A DNA stretch of 64,000 bases from Clostridium sp. cel8 (GTDB taxonomy: Bacteria; Bacillota; Clostridia; Clostridiales; Clostridiaceae). Positions 1 through 9,462 of the stretch are shown here, piece by piece (within the stretch, counting starts at the first letter, position 1; the number at the start of each line of letters is the position of its first letter). Below the pieces are notes generated by a model. The model was given only the letters and a program-made list of their open reading frames with translations. It made no database searches and was not told the DNA's origin. The translations under genes and the position numbers were made by a program. Location: the NCBI RefSeq assembly GCF_014050525.1, contig NZ_JACGAG010000005.1:1-64000 (forward strand), in the 5' to 3' direction.

Positions 1-25
1 TTATAATATAAATTTTATTTATTTG

Positions 26-67
26 GGACATTTTCATCTTTCTTATACTAGGACATTATCATCTTTC
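26..67. repeat. Two imperfect 17-bp direct repeats, possible IS-end remnant
   Basis: GGACATTTTCATCTTTC (26-42) and GGACATTATCATCTTTC (51-67) differ at one base and lie 25 bp apart, upstream of the infC promoter. Short repeated GGGACATT-type motifs are known at the termini of some insertion sequences. Whether a transposase lies outside the window cannot be seen, so the IS link is inference. Confidence 0.4.
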
Positions 68-101
68 AATCATAAGTATAGTTTTGATTTCAAATAATAT
101 A

Positions 102-130
102 TTGACATGGCAATACAAGTGTAGTATACT
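102..130 (+). promoter_or_regulatory. Sigma-A promoter for infC-rpmI-rplT
   Basis: A perfect TTGACA (102-107) is followed after 17 bp by TATACT (125-130), giving a transcription start near 137. The transcript would begin with the leader described in the next entry. Confidence 0.85.
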
Positions 131-136
131 TAACAA

Positions 137-295
137 AGTTGAGTTTTAAGAAGAAACTAGCCGTTTCTCACCTTACGGCATAGCTAGTAAGGTTAAGTGG
201 GATTTTTAAGTGTAAAGTTTACATTTTCCTATTGGAATATTGAGAGGCGGCGTGAGCTGTCTCTTTTTTGCATGCTTATATAATTTTACTAGGGG
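137..295 (+). promoter_or_regulatory. L20-type leader of the infC operon
   Basis: About 160 nt of structured 5' UTR lie between the promoter and infC. It contains CTAGCCG and CGGCATAGCTAG pairing segments (159-196 region) and ends with a terminator hairpin before the infC ribosome site. In Bacillus the infC-rpmI-rplT operon is repressed by L20 binding to such a leader. The gene order here fits that system; assignment to the family is from position and architecture, not from a covariance search. Confidence 0.65.
242..269 (+). terminator. Attenuator terminator upstream of infC
   Basis: GAGAGGCGGC (242-251), loop GTGA and GCTGTCTC (256-263) form a stem containing G-U pairs and followed by six T. 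It lies before infC, so it would act as the premature terminator of the leader. Confidence 0.75.
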
Positions 296-304
296 GTGAA
301 AATT

Positions 305-817
305 ATTAATAAGGGTTTTCTCGTAAATGAAGAAATAAAGGCAAAAGAAGTAAGAACTATTGCAAGTGATGGAAAACAGCTGGGAATTTTGCAAGTAGAT
401 GAAGCATTTAGACTTGCAGAAGAAAGCGAATTGGATTTAGTTATGGTATCTCCTAATGCGAAACCTCCAGTTTGTAAAATCATGAATTATGGAAAGTTTA
501 TATATGAACAATCAAAAAGGGAAAAAAAGTCTAGAAAGAAACAAAAAGTTATTGTTGTAAAGGAAATTAGACTTAGTCCATCCATTGAGGAGCATGATAT
601 TTCTGTCAAGGCAAATAATGCAAGAAAGTTTTTACAATCAGGATATAAAGTTAAAGTTTCAGTTAGATTTAGAGGAAGAGAAGCGGATTATTCATTTACT
701 GGAAGAAAAATATTAAATAATTTTTATTCTAAACTTGAAGATATCTGTTCAATAGAAAAAAAAGCAAAGCTTGAGGGAAGAAATATGGTGATGATATTGT
801 CACCTAATAAATCATAA
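305..817 (+). CDS. infC: Translation initiation factor IF-3
   Basis: IF-3 binds the 30S subunit and controls start-codon selection. The protein has the usual two-domain layout: an N-terminal domain beginning [16 protein letters not shown] and a C-terminal domain with [13 protein letters not shown]. Length of about 170 residues is normal. The first upstream in-frame start, GTG at 296, lies inside the Shine-Dalgarno AGGGGGTGA (291-299) and is unlikely to be used. ATT at 305 (or 302), 5-8 bases after the GG core, gives the family N-terminus. A rare AUU start is known for infC elsewhere and lets IF-3 repress its own synthesis. First gene of infC-rpmI-rplT. Confidence 0.95.
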   Translation: MNKGFLVNEEIKAKEVRTIASDGKQLGILQVDEAFRLAEESELDLVMVSPNAKPPVCKIMNYGKFIYEQSKREKKSRKKQKVIVVKEIRLSPSIEEHDISVKANNARKFLQSGYKVKVSVRFRGREADYSFTGRKILNNFYSKLEDICSIEKKAKLEGRNMVMILSPNKS

Positions 818-851
818 ATAAAAGCATAAATAATGGAGAGGAGGAATTATT

Positions 852-1049
852 ATGCCAAAAATGAAAACTAAGAAGGGTGCAGCAAAAAGATTTAAAGTTA
901 CAGGAACAGGAAAACTTAAGAGAGCAAAAGCTTTTAAAAGTCATAAATTAACAGCTAAAAGTTCAAAGAGAAAGAGAAATCTTAGAAAAGTAGGTTATGT
1001 TTCAGAAGCTCAAGAAAAAAACATGAAGAATTTACTACCTTATTTATAA
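852..1049 (+). CDS. rpmI: 50S ribosomal protein L35
   Basis: A 65-residue, lysine- and arginine-rich protein with the L35 pattern ([20 protein letters not shown], then KRKRNLRK). It is a component of the large ribosomal subunit. It sits 34 bp after infC and 28 bp before rplT, the standard bacterial order, with ribosome site GAGAGGAGG upstream. It is co-transcribed with infC under the L20-type leader. Confidence 0.98.
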   Translation: MPKMKTKKGAAKRFKVTGTGKLKRAKAFKSHKLTAKSSKRKRNLRKVGYVSEAQEKNMKNLLPYL

Positions 1050-1077
1050 TCGAAAATTCTAAAAGGAGGTTAAAGGA

Positions 1078-1437
1078 ATGGCAAGAGTAAAAAGAGCTGT
1101 TAATGCTCGTAAGAACCATAAGAAAGTATTAAAATTAGCAAAAGGCTATTATGGTGGAAGAAGTAAATTATTTAAAACAGCTAATGAGTCAGTTGTAAGA
1201 GCACTTAGAAATGCATATGTAGGAAGAAGACTTAAGAAAAGAGATTTTAGAAAGCTTTGGATAGCAAGAATAAACGCTGCAGCAAGATTAAATGGACTTT
1301 CCTATTCAAAATTCATAAATGGAATAAAAACTGCTGGAATAGATATAAATAGAAAGATGCTATCTGAAATAGCAATAAACGATCCTAAGGCATTTGCTAA
1401 ATTAGTTGAAATAGCTAAGAAACAATTAAGTGCATAA
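1078..1437 (+). CDS. rplT: 50S ribosomal protein L20
   Basis: A 119-residue L20, the usual length. It begins [16 protein letters not shown] and carries the conserved GYYGGRS and [14 protein letters not shown] stretches. L20 is needed early in 50S assembly and in Firmicutes also represses its own operon by binding the infC leader. The ribosome site AAAGGAGG precedes the ATG. A strong terminator follows, so this is the last gene of the operon. Confidence 0.98.
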   Translation: MARVKRAVNARKNHKKVLKLAKGYYGGRSKLFKTANESVVRALRNAYVGRRLKKRDFRKLWIARINAAARLNGLSYSKFINGIKTAGIDINRKMLSEIAINDPKAFAKLVEIAKKQLSA

Positions 1438-1452
1438 AATAATTTACATATG

Positions 1453-1480
1453 GAGTGTAGAGTGTCTACACTCTTTTGTT
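1453..1480 (+). terminator. Terminator of the infC operon
   Basis: A perfect 9-bp stem, GAGTGTAGA (1453-1461) and TCTACACTC (1465-1473), with a GTG loop and a T-rich tail. Confidence 0.9.
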
Positions 1481-1515
1481 TATAGGAATATCAATTAAAA
1501 GTTCAGGTGGATTTT

Positions 1516-2304
1516 TTGAATATAATAAATAGTAAAAATAATATTCAGATTAAAGAAATTAAAAAATTAAGAAACAGGAAATACAGAAATCAGAAGGATA
1601 AATTTCTGGTAGAAGGATTTAGATTTTTTGAAGAGGCTGTAAAATCAGAATTTATAGTTCCAACTATATTTGTAAATGAAATTTTGCAAGATAAATGGGA
1701 AGAATTTATAAAAGATAAAAATTTAGAAGATTTAATTAAAGGAAAAATATATTATGTTTCAAATAAACTATTTGAAACTATTAGTGGTACAGATAATTCC
1801 CAAGGTGTAATTGCAGTGGTGAAAAATAGGAAATTAGAGGTTAAATCTCAAAATGGATTTTATGTACTTACAGATAGAATACAAGATCCTGGAAATATGG
1901 GAACTATAATAAGAAGTGCACATGCGTCAGGAGCTTTAGGTGTAATATTGACTAAGGGAACTGTTGATATTTATAATGAAAAAACATTAAGATCTACAAT
2001 GGGATCAATTTTTCATATACCTATTATTTATGATTATAATTTGGAAAATATAAAATCTTTAAAAAAAGATGGATTTAAAATTTTAGCAAGTACTCTTGAT
2101 ACAGATATAGATTTTTATAAATGTAAATTAGCTGATAGAATAATAATTGCAGTTGGTAATGAAGGGAATGGACTAAGTGAAGATATAATAAATATGTCAG
2201 ATATAAATGTTAAAATACCAATGCCAGGAAGTGCAGAATCTTTAAATGTATCTGTGGCCGCAAGTATAATGATGTTTGAAATAGTGAGGAGAAGATTAAA
2301 ATAA
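1516..2304 (+). CDS. TrmH/SpoU-family RNA 2'-O-methyltransferase
   Basis: A SPOUT-class enzyme that uses S-adenosylmethionine to methylate ribose 2'-OH, probably on 23S rRNA. An N-terminal substrate-binding region (KNRKYRNQKDKFLVEGFR type) is followed by the trefoil-knot motifs QDPGNMGTIIRSAHASGA, VGNEGNGLS and IPMPGSAESLNVSVAA. Length of about 262 residues is normal. The GTG at 1507 lies in the Shine-Dalgarno AGGTGG (1505-1510), so TTG at 1516 (spacing 5) is taken as the start. The gene next to infC-rpmI-rplT and upstream of pheST is commonly of this family in Firmicutes. The exact target nucleotide is not known from sequence. Confidence 0.9.
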   Translation: MNIINSKNNIQIKEIKKLRNRKYRNQKDKFLVEGFRFFEEAVKSEFIVPTIFVNEILQDKWEEFIKDKNLEDLIKGKIYYVSNKLFETISGTDNSQGVIAVVKNRKLEVKSQNGFYVLTDRIQDPGNMGTIIRSAHASGALGVILTKGTVDIYNEKTLRSTMGSIFHIPIIYDYNLENIKSLKKDGFKILASTLDTDIDFYKCKLADRIIIAVGNEGNGLSEDIINMSDINVKIPMPGSAESLNVSVAASIMMFEIVRRRLK

Positions 2305-2311
2305 ATTTATA

Positions 2312-2340
2312 TTGACATTACAATAGGATAATTGTATCAT
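2312..2340 (+). promoter_or_regulatory. Sigma-A promoter for pheST
   Basis: TTGACA (2312-2317) and TATCAT (2335-2340) are separated by 17 bp just after the methyltransferase stop. The transcription start is expected near 2347, at the head of the T-box leader. Confidence 0.8.
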
Positions 2341-2346
2341 TTACAA

Positions 2347-2607
2347 TAAATAATGATAAAAATCAATATATTTATACTTTGATGGAAAGAGTAGGAGTAT
2401 AACTATTTACAGAGAGAGAAAATTTAAGTTGAGAGTTTTCTTATATTTGTTTTACTTTGAAGTTCGTTCCGGAGTTCTAATTGTGAATTTTATAGTAGCA
2501 ATTAGCGAATAAAAATCGTTAAATTTTGCAAGAGGATATTTTTATAATATCAATTTGGGTGGTAACGCGGATACAGAGTTCGTCCCTTTTGGGAAGTGCT
2601 CTTTTTT
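2347..2607 (+). promoter_or_regulatory. T-box leader (tRNA-Phe responsive) of pheST
   Basis: The conserved T-box sequence TTGGGTGGTAACGCGG lies at 2555-2570. Its TGGT (2560-2563) can pair with an ACCA tRNA 3' end. A terminator hairpin follows at once. Upstream lies a long stem I region; TTC at 2463-2465, followed by G, is the best candidate phenylalanine specifier. Uncharged tRNA-Phe should stabilise the antiterminator and turn on pheST. The specifier is assigned from position and gene context and needs a structure model. Confidence 0.9.
2575..2607 (+). terminator. T-box terminator hairpin
   Basis: AGAG/CTCT and TCCC/GGGA pair around an internal mismatch and a TTTT loop (2575-2602). A run of six T ends the element. 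It competes with the antiterminator that includes the T-box. Confidence 0.85.
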
Positions 2608-2645
2608 ATTTTATTGAATTTTATATATTTGTGAAAGGAGAAAGC

Positions 2646-3671
2646 ATGATGATAAAAGAAAAACTTGAAAAGATAAGAGAAAATGCTTTACAAGACCTGA
2701 AGAATAAAACAGAGGTTACAGAAATAAATAAGATAAGAGTTAAATACCTAGGCAAAAAGGGGGAATTAACTCAGATACTGAGAAATATGAAATCACTTTC
2801 TAAAGAAGAAAGGCCTATTGTTGGAAAATTTGCCAATGAAGTTAGAAAAAATCTTGAAGAAGCTATAGAAAAGTCTTTAAATAAAATAAAAATATCCAAT
2901 ATAGAAAATAGACTGGAAAGTGAGAAAATTGATATAACTATGCCTGGTAAAAAACAAATTATAGGCAAAAGACATCCACTTGAGCAAACTTTAGAAGATA
3001 TGAAACAAATATTTATTTCAATGGGATTTACAATAGAAGAAGGTCCTGAAGTTGAATTGGATTATTATAATTTTGAAGCATTGAATATACCTAAAAATCA
3101 TCCTGCAAGAGGTGAACAGGATACATTTTACATAAATGACAATATAGTTTTAAGAACTCAGACATCTCCAGTACAGATAAGGATAATGGAGAAAGAAAAG
3201 CCACCTATAAAAATGATATCTCCAGGTAAGGTATATCGTTCTGATTCAGTGGATGCCACACATTCTCCTATATTCTATCAAATGGAAGGACTTGTAGTTG
3301 ACAAAGGTATAACATTTGCAAATTTAAAAGGCACACTTGAAATGTTTGCTAAAAGAATGTTTGGAGATGGAATAAATACAAAGTTTAGACCACATCATTT
3401 TCCATTTACAGAACCTTCTGCTGAAATGGATGCCACTTGTTTTGTATGTGGAGGAAAGGGATGTAGAGTATGTAAAGACGAAGGTTGGATAGAGCTTTTA
3501 GGATGTGGCATGGTTCATCCACAAGTACTTAGAAATTGTGGAATAGATCCAGAAGTGTACAGTGGATTTGCTTTTGGTATGGGTGTAGACAGAATGGTTA
3601 TGCTTAAGTATGGAATAGATGATATACGAAATATGTATGAAAGTGACATGAGATTTTTAAATCAATTTTAA
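2646..3671 (+). CDS. pheS: Phenylalanyl-tRNA synthetase alpha subunit
   Basis: The catalytic class II subunit that charges tRNA-Phe, working as an alpha2beta2 complex with PheT. It has an N-terminal coiled-coil arm, motif 2 ([19 protein letters not shown]), the cysteine cluster [12 protein letters not shown] common in this family, and motif 3 ([14 protein letters not shown]). Length of 341 residues is normal. The reading frame is open upstream through the T-box to 2526, but the ribosome site AAAGGAG (2634-2640) places the start at ATG 2646 or ATG 2649. Expression is under the T-box. pheT follows after 38 bp. Confidence 0.97.
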   Translation: MMIKEKLEKIRENALQDLKNKTEVTEINKIRVKYLGKKGELTQILRNMKSLSKEERPIVGKFANEVRKNLEEAIEKSLNKIKISNIENRLESEKIDITMPGKKQIIGKRHPLEQTLEDMKQIFISMGFTIEEGPEVELDYYNFEALNIPKNHPARGEQDTFYINDNIVLRTQTSPVQIRIMEKEKPPIKMISPGKVYRSDSVDATHSPIFYQMEGLVVDKGITFANLKGTLEMFAKRMFGDGINTKFRPHHFPFTEPSAEMDATCFVCGGKGCRVCKDEGWIELLGCGMVHPQVLRNCGIDPEVYSGFAFGMGVDRMVMLKYGIDDIRNMYESDMRFLNQF

Positions 3672-3709
3672 CATTTATATATTTATAGTAATTTAGGAGG
3701 GAGTAACTT

Positions 3710-6088
3710 ATGAAAATTCCAGTTAGATGGTTAAAAGATTATGTAGATATAGATATTTCTGCTAAAGAATTGGGAGATAAATTAACATTAAGTGGATCAA
3801 AGGTTGAAGAAATTCAGACCACAGGGGATGAAATAAATAAAGTAGTAACAGGTAAAATTATAAATATATATAAACATCCGGATGCAGATAAATTGTCTGT
3901 ATGTAGTGTTGATATAGGAAAAGATGAACCAATACAGATAATAACAGCAGCTACTAATATGAAAGAACAGGATGTAGTACCAGTAGCATTACATGGATCA
4001 ACTATACATGGTGGAGTGAAGATAAAAAAAGGAAAATTAAGAGGGCTAATGTCAAATGGTATGTTTTGTTCTGAAGAAGAGCTTGGAATAGCAGGAGATG
4101 AACCGGTATACGGACTTATGATACTTCCAAAGGATACACCTGTAGGAAAAGATATAAAGTCAGTTGTAGATATGGAAAGCAGTATTATAGATTTTGAGAT
4201 AACTTCAAATAGACCTGATTGTTTAAGTGTTTTAGGAATAGCAAGAGAAACTGCTGCAACATTAAATAAAAGTTATAAGAATCCTGAAATTACATATAAG
4301 GAATCAAATCTATATAATGTTAAAGATGAGATAAAGGTTGAAATTAAAGATGAACTCTGCAAGAGATATATGGCAAAGGTTATAAAAAATGTAAAGATAG
4401 AGCAGTCGCCATCTTGGATGCAGAAAAGACTTCTTGAAGCTGGAGTTAGACCTATAAACAATATAGTTGATATTACAAATTTTGTAATGCTAGAACTTGG
4501 TCAGCCTATGCATGCTTACGATATAAGAGATATACATTCTAAAAAAATAATAGTAAAAAGAGCGGAAGATGGTGAAAAGTTTACCACATTAGATGGAGAA
4601 GAAAGAGAATTAGACAATAATATACTCACTATAAGAGATGGTGAAACTGCAATAGGTCTTGCAGGTATAATGGGAGGACTTGACTCAGAAATAAAAGATG
4701 ATACCAAAGATGTAGTATTTGAGTGTGCAAATTTTGATGGAACTAATATAAGAATTTCTACACAGAAATTGGCACTTAGAACTGAGGCTTCATCAAGATT
4801 TGAAAAAGATATTGATCCTAATTTAGCAGAAATTGCAATGGATAGAGCTTGTCATTTAATAGAAGAACTTGGAGCTGGGGAAATTGCAGAAGGAACTATT
4901 GATATCTATAATAAAAAAGTTGAACCTCATTATGTGCAGGTGAATTCAGATTGGATTAATAAATTTTTAGGAATACACATATCTAAAGAGGAAATGGCTG
5001 ATTGCCTTAACAGATTGGAATTAAAAACAGAGATAAAAGACAATATTTTGAATGTCTACGTTCCTACATTTAGAAGCGACATAAATATAAGAGAAGATGT
5101 AGCTGAGGAAGTTGCAAGAATATATGGATATGATAAAATCCCTTCAACAGTTATAGAAAGTGTAAGTACTAAAGGAGGAAAAAATAAGAAACAAAAACTT
5201 GACGATAAAGTTATAGATATACTTATTGCAAGTGGTTTAAATCAATCTATAAGTTATTCTTTCTTTAGTAGGAAAGCTTTTGATAAAATATGTCTTCCTA
5301 AAGATAGTAGTCTTAGAAATGTAGTTGTTATAAGAAATCCTTTAGGTGAGGATTATAGTATAATGAGGACTACTTCAATTCCATCAATGATGGAAGCACT
5401 TAGTAGAAATTACTCACGAAGTAATGAATCTGCTAGATTATTTGAAATAGGGAAAGTATATATGCCAAATGATGACCCAAACAAATTACCAGATGAAAAA
5501 AATATTTTGACTGTAGGTATGTATGGAAATGTTGATTATTTTGATTTAAAAGGTATCGTGGAAAATATATTAACTTCATTTGAAGTAAGTAAATTTTCAT
5601 TTGAGAGAGAAACTGAAAATCCAAGTTTTCATCCTGGAAGAACTGCAAATCTATTTGTAAAAAAGGATCTAATAGGTACATTTGGTGAAATTCATCCAAC
5701 TGTTGCTGATAATTATGGAGTTGGAGTAAGGTGTTATATTTTAGAAATAAATCTAGATTCATTATATAAATATGTGGACTTAACTAAAAAGTATAAGCCA
5801 CTTCCTAAATTCCCTGCTGTATCAAGAGATATTTCTATTGTGGTTGATAAAGATACTCTTGTACAGGATGTTGAAAGTATAATAAAGAAATATGGTGGAA
5901 ATATGCTTGAAAGTATAAAACTATTTGATGTTTATACTGGAAAGCAGATAGAAAAGGGTAAAAAATCTATAGCATATTCTATAAATTATAGATTAGAAAA
6001 TAAGACACTTACAGATAATCAAGTAAATAAAGTTCACAATAAGATACTTAGAGCACTTGAAAATAAACTTGGCGCTAAGTTGAGATAG
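3710..6088 (+). CDS. pheT: Phenylalanyl-tRNA synthetase beta subunit
   Basis: A 792-residue PheT of usual length. In order it has an EMAP-II-like tRNA-binding domain (about 40-150, [19 protein letters not shown]), B1/B3-B4 core with the editing site region, B5 domain, a catalytic-like fold and a C-terminal ferredoxin-fold anticodon-binding domain (from [16 protein letters not shown]). It contributes tRNA binding and hydrolysis of mischarged Tyr-tRNA-Phe. It is translated from an ATG behind TTAGGAGGG and is co-transcribed with pheS. A terminator follows. Confidence 0.97.
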   Translation: MKIPVRWLKDYVDIDISAKELGDKLTLSGSKVEEIQTTGDEINKVVTGKIINIYKHPDADKLSVCSVDIGKDEPIQIITAATNMKEQDVVPVALHGSTIHGGVKIKKGKLRGLMSNGMFCSEEELGIAGDEPVYGLMILPKDTPVGKDIKSVVDMESSIIDFEITSNRPDCLSVLGIARETAATLNKSYKNPEITYKESNLYNVKDEIKVEIKDELCKRYMAKVIKNVKIEQSPSWMQKRLLEAGVRPINNIVDITNFVMLELGQPMHAYDIRDIHSKKIIVKRAEDGEKFTTLDGEERELDNNILTIRDGETAIGLAGIMGGLDSEIKDDTKDVVFECANFDGTNIRISTQKLALRTEASSRFEKDIDPNLAEIAMDRACHLIEELGAGEIAEGTIDIYNKKVEPHYVQVNSDWINKFLGIHISKEEMADCLNRLELKTEIKDNILNVYVPTFRSDINIREDVAEEVARIYGYDKIPSTVIESVSTKGGKNKKQKLDDKVIDILIASGLNQSISYSFFSRKAFDKICLPKDSSLRNVVVIRNPLGEDYSIMRTTSIPSMMEALSRNYSRSNESARLFEIGKVYMPNDDPNKLPDEKNILTVGMYGNVDYFDLKGIVENILTSFEVSKFSFERETENPSFHPGRTANLFVKKDLIGTFGEIHPTVADNYGVGVRCYILEINLDSLYKYVDLTKKYKPLPKFPAVSRDISIVVDKDTLVQDVESIIKKYGGNMLESIKLFDVYTGKQIEKGKKSIAYSINYRLENKTLTDNQVNKVHNKILRALENKLGAKLR

Positions 6089-6102
6089 TAAATTTTTATA
6101 AG

Positions 6103-6159
6103 AGATTATTACTAAAGATTATTTTTAATATAAAATAATTAATTAGTAATAATCTTTTA
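6103..6159 (+). terminator. Terminator of pheST
   Basis: A perfect 12-bp inverted repeat, AGATTATTACTA (6103-6114) and TAGTAATAATCT (6144-6155), is followed by TTTTA. The loop is long (29 nt) and AT-rich. Confidence 0.7.
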
Positions 6160-6280
6160 TACTATGCTTTAATGGGAAATTTTACCTACAAATTTACAAA
6201 TAGTAGTTTAATCTATATGTAATTTGTGATAGAATAATGGTATAGTTATTTAAAATGGCGATAGCTAAGAGGGTGTTCAA

Positions 6281-6892
6281 ATGAATATGGTAACAGTCAT
6301 GATAAATGGTATAGAGTATAAATTAAAAGGCGATGAGCAAGAAGAATATTTGCATAGATTAGCTAGTTATGTAGATAAAAAAGTAAAGAATGTACTTGAA
6401 ATTAACAATAAATTAAGTACTTCTTCGGCGGCGATATTATCTGCTTTAAATGCAGCTGATGATATGTTTAAAATAAAGGAAAAAAATGAAAAATTAAAAA
6501 AAGAAATTGAAGAATTAAAAGAAAGTCAGAAATTATATGAAGGACAAATAAGCTCTTTGAAAAAACAACTTAAACATATGGAAGAATATAACTCTGAACT
6601 TGAGAAAAAATTAAAAGATTATGGAAGCAATAATAATTACAAGGAAAAAATGGAAAGAGATAGCAAAACAATTATGCAGTTAGAAGAAGAAATAAAATTG
6701 ACTAAGAAATCTGTTGAGGAGTACTTAAAAGAAAATGCTAAAATTAAATCTGAAAATAAAGAGTACAAGTTTAAGATACAATCATTAAGATATAAGATAA
6801 TGGATCTTGAAAACAAATTGCAGGAAAATCAAATAAATTTGGCTAAAGAGAGAAAGAAGAGGAATCCTCTTTTAAGTGAAAAGTCAGTGTAG
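6281..6892 (+). CDS. zapA: ZapA-like cell division protein with long coiled coil
   Basis: The first 90 or so residues match the ZapA domain (VTVMINGIEYKLKGDEQEEY, then SSAAILSALNAADDMFK), which binds and bundles FtsZ at the division ring. The remaining ~110 residues are a heptad-like, Glu/Lys-rich coiled coil, so the protein at 203 residues is about twice the size of simple ZapA proteins. A long form is common in clostridia. It sits between the pheST and U32 peptidase genes, as in many Firmicutes, and is monocistronic with a terminator after it. Confidence 0.88.
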   Translation: MNMVTVMINGIEYKLKGDEQEEYLHRLASYVDKKVKNVLEINNKLSTSSAAILSALNAADDMFKIKEKNEKLKKEIEELKESQKLYEGQISSLKKQLKHMEEYNSELEKKLKDYGSNNNYKEKMERDSKTIMQLEEEIKLTKKSVEEYLKENAKIKSENKEYKFKIQSLRYKIMDLENKLQENQINLAKERKKRNPLLSEKSV

Positions 6893-6894
6893 AA

Positions 6895-6930
6895 ATCGAA
6901 CTAATGGAAAATGTTAGTTCGATTTTTTTA
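6895..6930 (+). terminator. Terminator of zapA
   Basis: ATCGAACTAA (6895-6904) and TTAGTTCGAT (6914-6923) form a perfect 10-bp stem with a 9-nt loop and a run of T. Confidence 0.9.
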
Positions 6931-6979
6931 TTATTTTTTAAGACTTTTTTAAGATGTTTATAGGAAAATATATAAAACT

Positions 6980-7007
6980 TTGAATGTATTAAATATTACT
7001 ATATAAT
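6980..7007 (+). promoter_or_regulatory. Sigma-A promoter for the U32-mutS2 genes
   Basis: TTGAAT (6980-6985), 16 bp, TATAAT (7002-7007), ahead of the U32 gene ribosome site AAGGAGATG. Confidence 0.7.
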
Positions 7008-7032
7008 AAGTAATGTGTAAGGAGATGACTAT

Positions 7033-9396
7033 ATGAATAAAGTAGAACTGCTAGCCCCTGCTGGAGATATGGAAAGTGTATACGCTGCTGTACAATCTGG
7101 AGCAAATGCCATTTATATTGGAGGAGATAAGTTTTCAGCTAGAGCCTATGCTCACAATTTTGATAATGAGTCTGTAAAGTCAGTTGTTAGATATTGCCAT
7201 TTATATAATGTCAGCGTATATGTAACTATAAATACTATTATAAAAGATGTTGAAATGAAAGATGCACTTACATATGTTGAGTTTTTATATAATATTGGAG
7301 TAGATGCAATTATAGTTCAGGACATAGGTCTTGCAATTCTTGTAAAGAAGCATTTCCCAGATTTTGAGATTCATGCATCTACTCAAATGACAATACATAA
7401 TTTAGAAGGTGCACTATTTTTAGAATCAATAGGATTTGACAGAATAGTGCTTTCAAGAGAACTGTCTTTAGAAGAAATAAGGCTTATATCTAGCAAACTT
7501 ACTGCGGAAACTGAAGTATTTATTCATGGAGCACTATGTGTATGTTATTCAGGGCAATGTCTTATGAGCAGTATGATTGGTGGAAGAAGTGGAAATAGAG
7601 GAAGGTGTGCACAACCTTGCAGATTGCCTTATAATATAGTGAGAAATAAAGATAAAGTTTCTAAAAGAGGGTATCTTTTAAGCCCTAAAGATATGTGCAC
7701 TATTGACAATGTAAAAGATATAATTGAAAGTGGAGCTTTTTCTTTGAAAATTGAAGGAAGAATGAAGAGGCCTGAATATGTTGCAGGAGTCGTAAAAGAG
7801 TATAGAAAGGCAATAGATAGATGTTTAAGTAATAAAATGTCAAATAAAAGTGCTTTAAACACAGATAAAAGTAAAAAGAGATTGCTGCAACTTTTTAATA
7901 GAGAAGGTTTTACAAAGGCATATTTATTTAAAAATACTGGAAGAGATATGATGTCGTATTTATCTCCAAGAAATACAGGAATAGAGATAGGAAAAGTTGA
8001 AAAGGACATGACTGTCATTTTAAAAGATACTTTGTCTATAGGAGATGGAGTAAGACATGATAAAAGCGGATTTAATGTATTTAAGATATTAAAAGGTAAC
8101 ATGGAAGTTTCTAGTGCAGATAAAGGAGATAGGGTAAAAATTTTTCCTACAAAGTACAGACGAGGAGATATGCTTTATAAGACTGCGGATTTAAATCAGA
8201 TGAAAAATCTTCAAGACATATATAAAAATCCTTATGAAAAGAAGATAGAATTAAATTTAAAAGTAAAATTTCAATTAGAAAGTCCAATTGAATTAGAAAC
8301 AATATATGATGGCAAAGTTTTTAAAGTAGAAGGAGATATTGTTCAAAGAGCAATAAAAAGACCTCTTAGCCAGGAGAGAGTATTTAGCAGTTTGCTTAAA
8401 ACGGGAGATAGTATATTTAAGTTTTCTAATATAGAATTAGCATATTTTGAACATGGTTTTTTACCTATATCTTCATTAAATTCAGTAAGAAGAAAGCTTA
8501 TAAATTGTATTGAGAAATATATATTGGATAAAAATATAAATCGATCAAAAAAAGTTGTGCCACATATAGAATCATTTAAAAGGTGTTCATCTGTAAAAAA
8601 GTTGCCAGAAAAAATGGTATCTGTAACGAATGAAGAACAGCTTAGAGCTGTTTTGGAGTCTAGCTTAGATTTTATATGTATAAATCCCTTTAAAAGAAAT
8701 TTTAAAATTGATTTAGAGAATTTGAAAAATAGAAAAGTATATATAGTTGTGCCAAATATAGTAAAACGGGAATTTGAATATATATGCAATTTTATACATG
8801 ATAATATAAATAAAATAGAGGGGATAATTACATCTAATTTAGGTATAATAAATAGATTTAAAGGAAATGTAGATATAATAGGTGATTATAAGCTGAATAT
8901 ATATAACAGGGACTCTCTTAATTTTTATAATAATTTTATAGATGGGAGTTGTTTAAGTGCAGAACTTAGCAGAAATGAAGTAAAACATATGCTCAATAAT
9001 AATCAAAACAATTGTCAGATGCTTGTGTATGGTAGAGTACAGGTTATGGTAAGTGAATACTGCCCTATAGGCAGTACATTTGGAGGAAAAGATTCATTTA
9101 AAGAGTGTAATTTAGCATGCGAAAATAGCGAGTATTCACTTATAGATAGAAAAAATAAAGTATTTCCAGTTAGTACAGATAGATTTTGTAGAAGTTATAT
9201 ATACAATAGTGTCCCAACAAATTTAATTCCAAATATAAGTGAGTTAAGAAAGATAGGAGTAAATAGTTTTAGAATAGATTTTATAGATGAAACTTATGAA
9301 CAGGCAAAGGAGATAATTGATTCTTTTATTAATGAAAAATGGAATAAAGATTTTTCTGGATTTACAAGAGGACACTATAAGAAAGGTATAGAGTAA
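7033..9396 (+). CDS. U32 peptidase-family protein (probable RNA hydroxylation)
   Basis: The N-terminal ~330 residues are a U32 domain (VELLAPAGDMESVYAAVQSG) with the family signature EVFIHGALCVCYSGQCLMSS and the conserved cysteine stretch GRCAQPC. The rest corresponds to the DUF3656-type C-terminal region, with a further cysteine cluster near 700 (CPIGS...CNLAC). Characterised relatives (RlhA in E. coli, TrhP/TrhO-related tRNA enzymes) hydroxylate cytidine or uridine rather than cut protein, so an RNA-modification role is more likely than collagenase activity. 787 residues matches the long form. It is followed closely by mutS2 and probably shares its transcript. Confidence 0.85.
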   Translation: MNKVELLAPAGDMESVYAAVQSGANAIYIGGDKFSARAYAHNFDNESVKSVVRYCHLYNVSVYVTINTIIKDVEMKDALTYVEFLYNIGVDAIIVQDIGLAILVKKHFPDFEIHASTQMTIHNLEGALFLESIGFDRIVLSRELSLEEIRLISSKLTAETEVFIHGALCVCYSGQCLMSSMIGGRSGNRGRCAQPCRLPYNIVRNKDKVSKRGYLLSPKDMCTIDNVKDIIESGAFSLKIEGRMKRPEYVAGVVKEYRKAIDRCLSNKMSNKSALNTDKSKKRLLQLFNREGFTKAYLFKNTGRDMMSYLSPRNTGIEIGKVEKDMTVILKDTLSIGDGVRHDKSGFNVFKILKGNMEVSSADKGDRVKIFPTKYRRGDMLYKTADLNQMKNLQDIYKNPYEKKIELNLKVKFQLESPIELETIYDGKVFKVEGDIVQRAIKRPLSQERVFSSLLKTGDSIFKFSNIELAYFEHGFLPISSLNSVRRKLINCIEKYILDKNINRSKKVVPHIESFKRCSSVKKLPEKMVSVTNEEQLRAVLESSLDFICINPFKRNFKIDLENLKNRKVYIVVPNIVKREFEYICNFIHDNINKIEGIITSNLGIINRFKGNVDIIGDYKLNIYNRDSLNFYNNFIDGSCLSAELSRNEVKHMLNNNQNNCQMLVYGRVQVMVSEYCPIGSTFGGKDSFKECNLACENSEYSLIDRKNKVFPVSTDRFCRSYIYNSVPTNLIPNISELRKIGVNSFRIDFIDETYEQAKEIIDSFINEKWNKDFSGFTRGHYKKGIE

Positions 9397-9462
9397 AGAT
9401 AAGAAGTCTACTAATCTACACAAATTTATTACTTATTTATGAAAGGGGTATTACTATACGAT

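Noticed and set aside
26-67. CRISPR-like repeat pair
   Set aside because: Only two short copies with an 8-bp gap; far too short for a CRISPR repeat-spacer unit, and no cas genes are present.
2526-2645. Upstream extension of the pheS frame giving a 381-residue protein
   Set aside because: This stretch is the T-box and its terminator; the family length and the AAAGGAG site support the start at 2646 or 2649.
5433-5762. Minus-strand ORF of 109 codons within pheT
   Set aside because: It is antisense to strongly conserved pheT coding sequence, has no ribosome site and a composition typical of a shadow frame.
7629-8102. Minus-strand ORF of 157 codons within the U32 gene
   Set aside because: Antisense to a conserved gene; Leu/Ile/Ser-rich shadow typical of AT-rich genomes.
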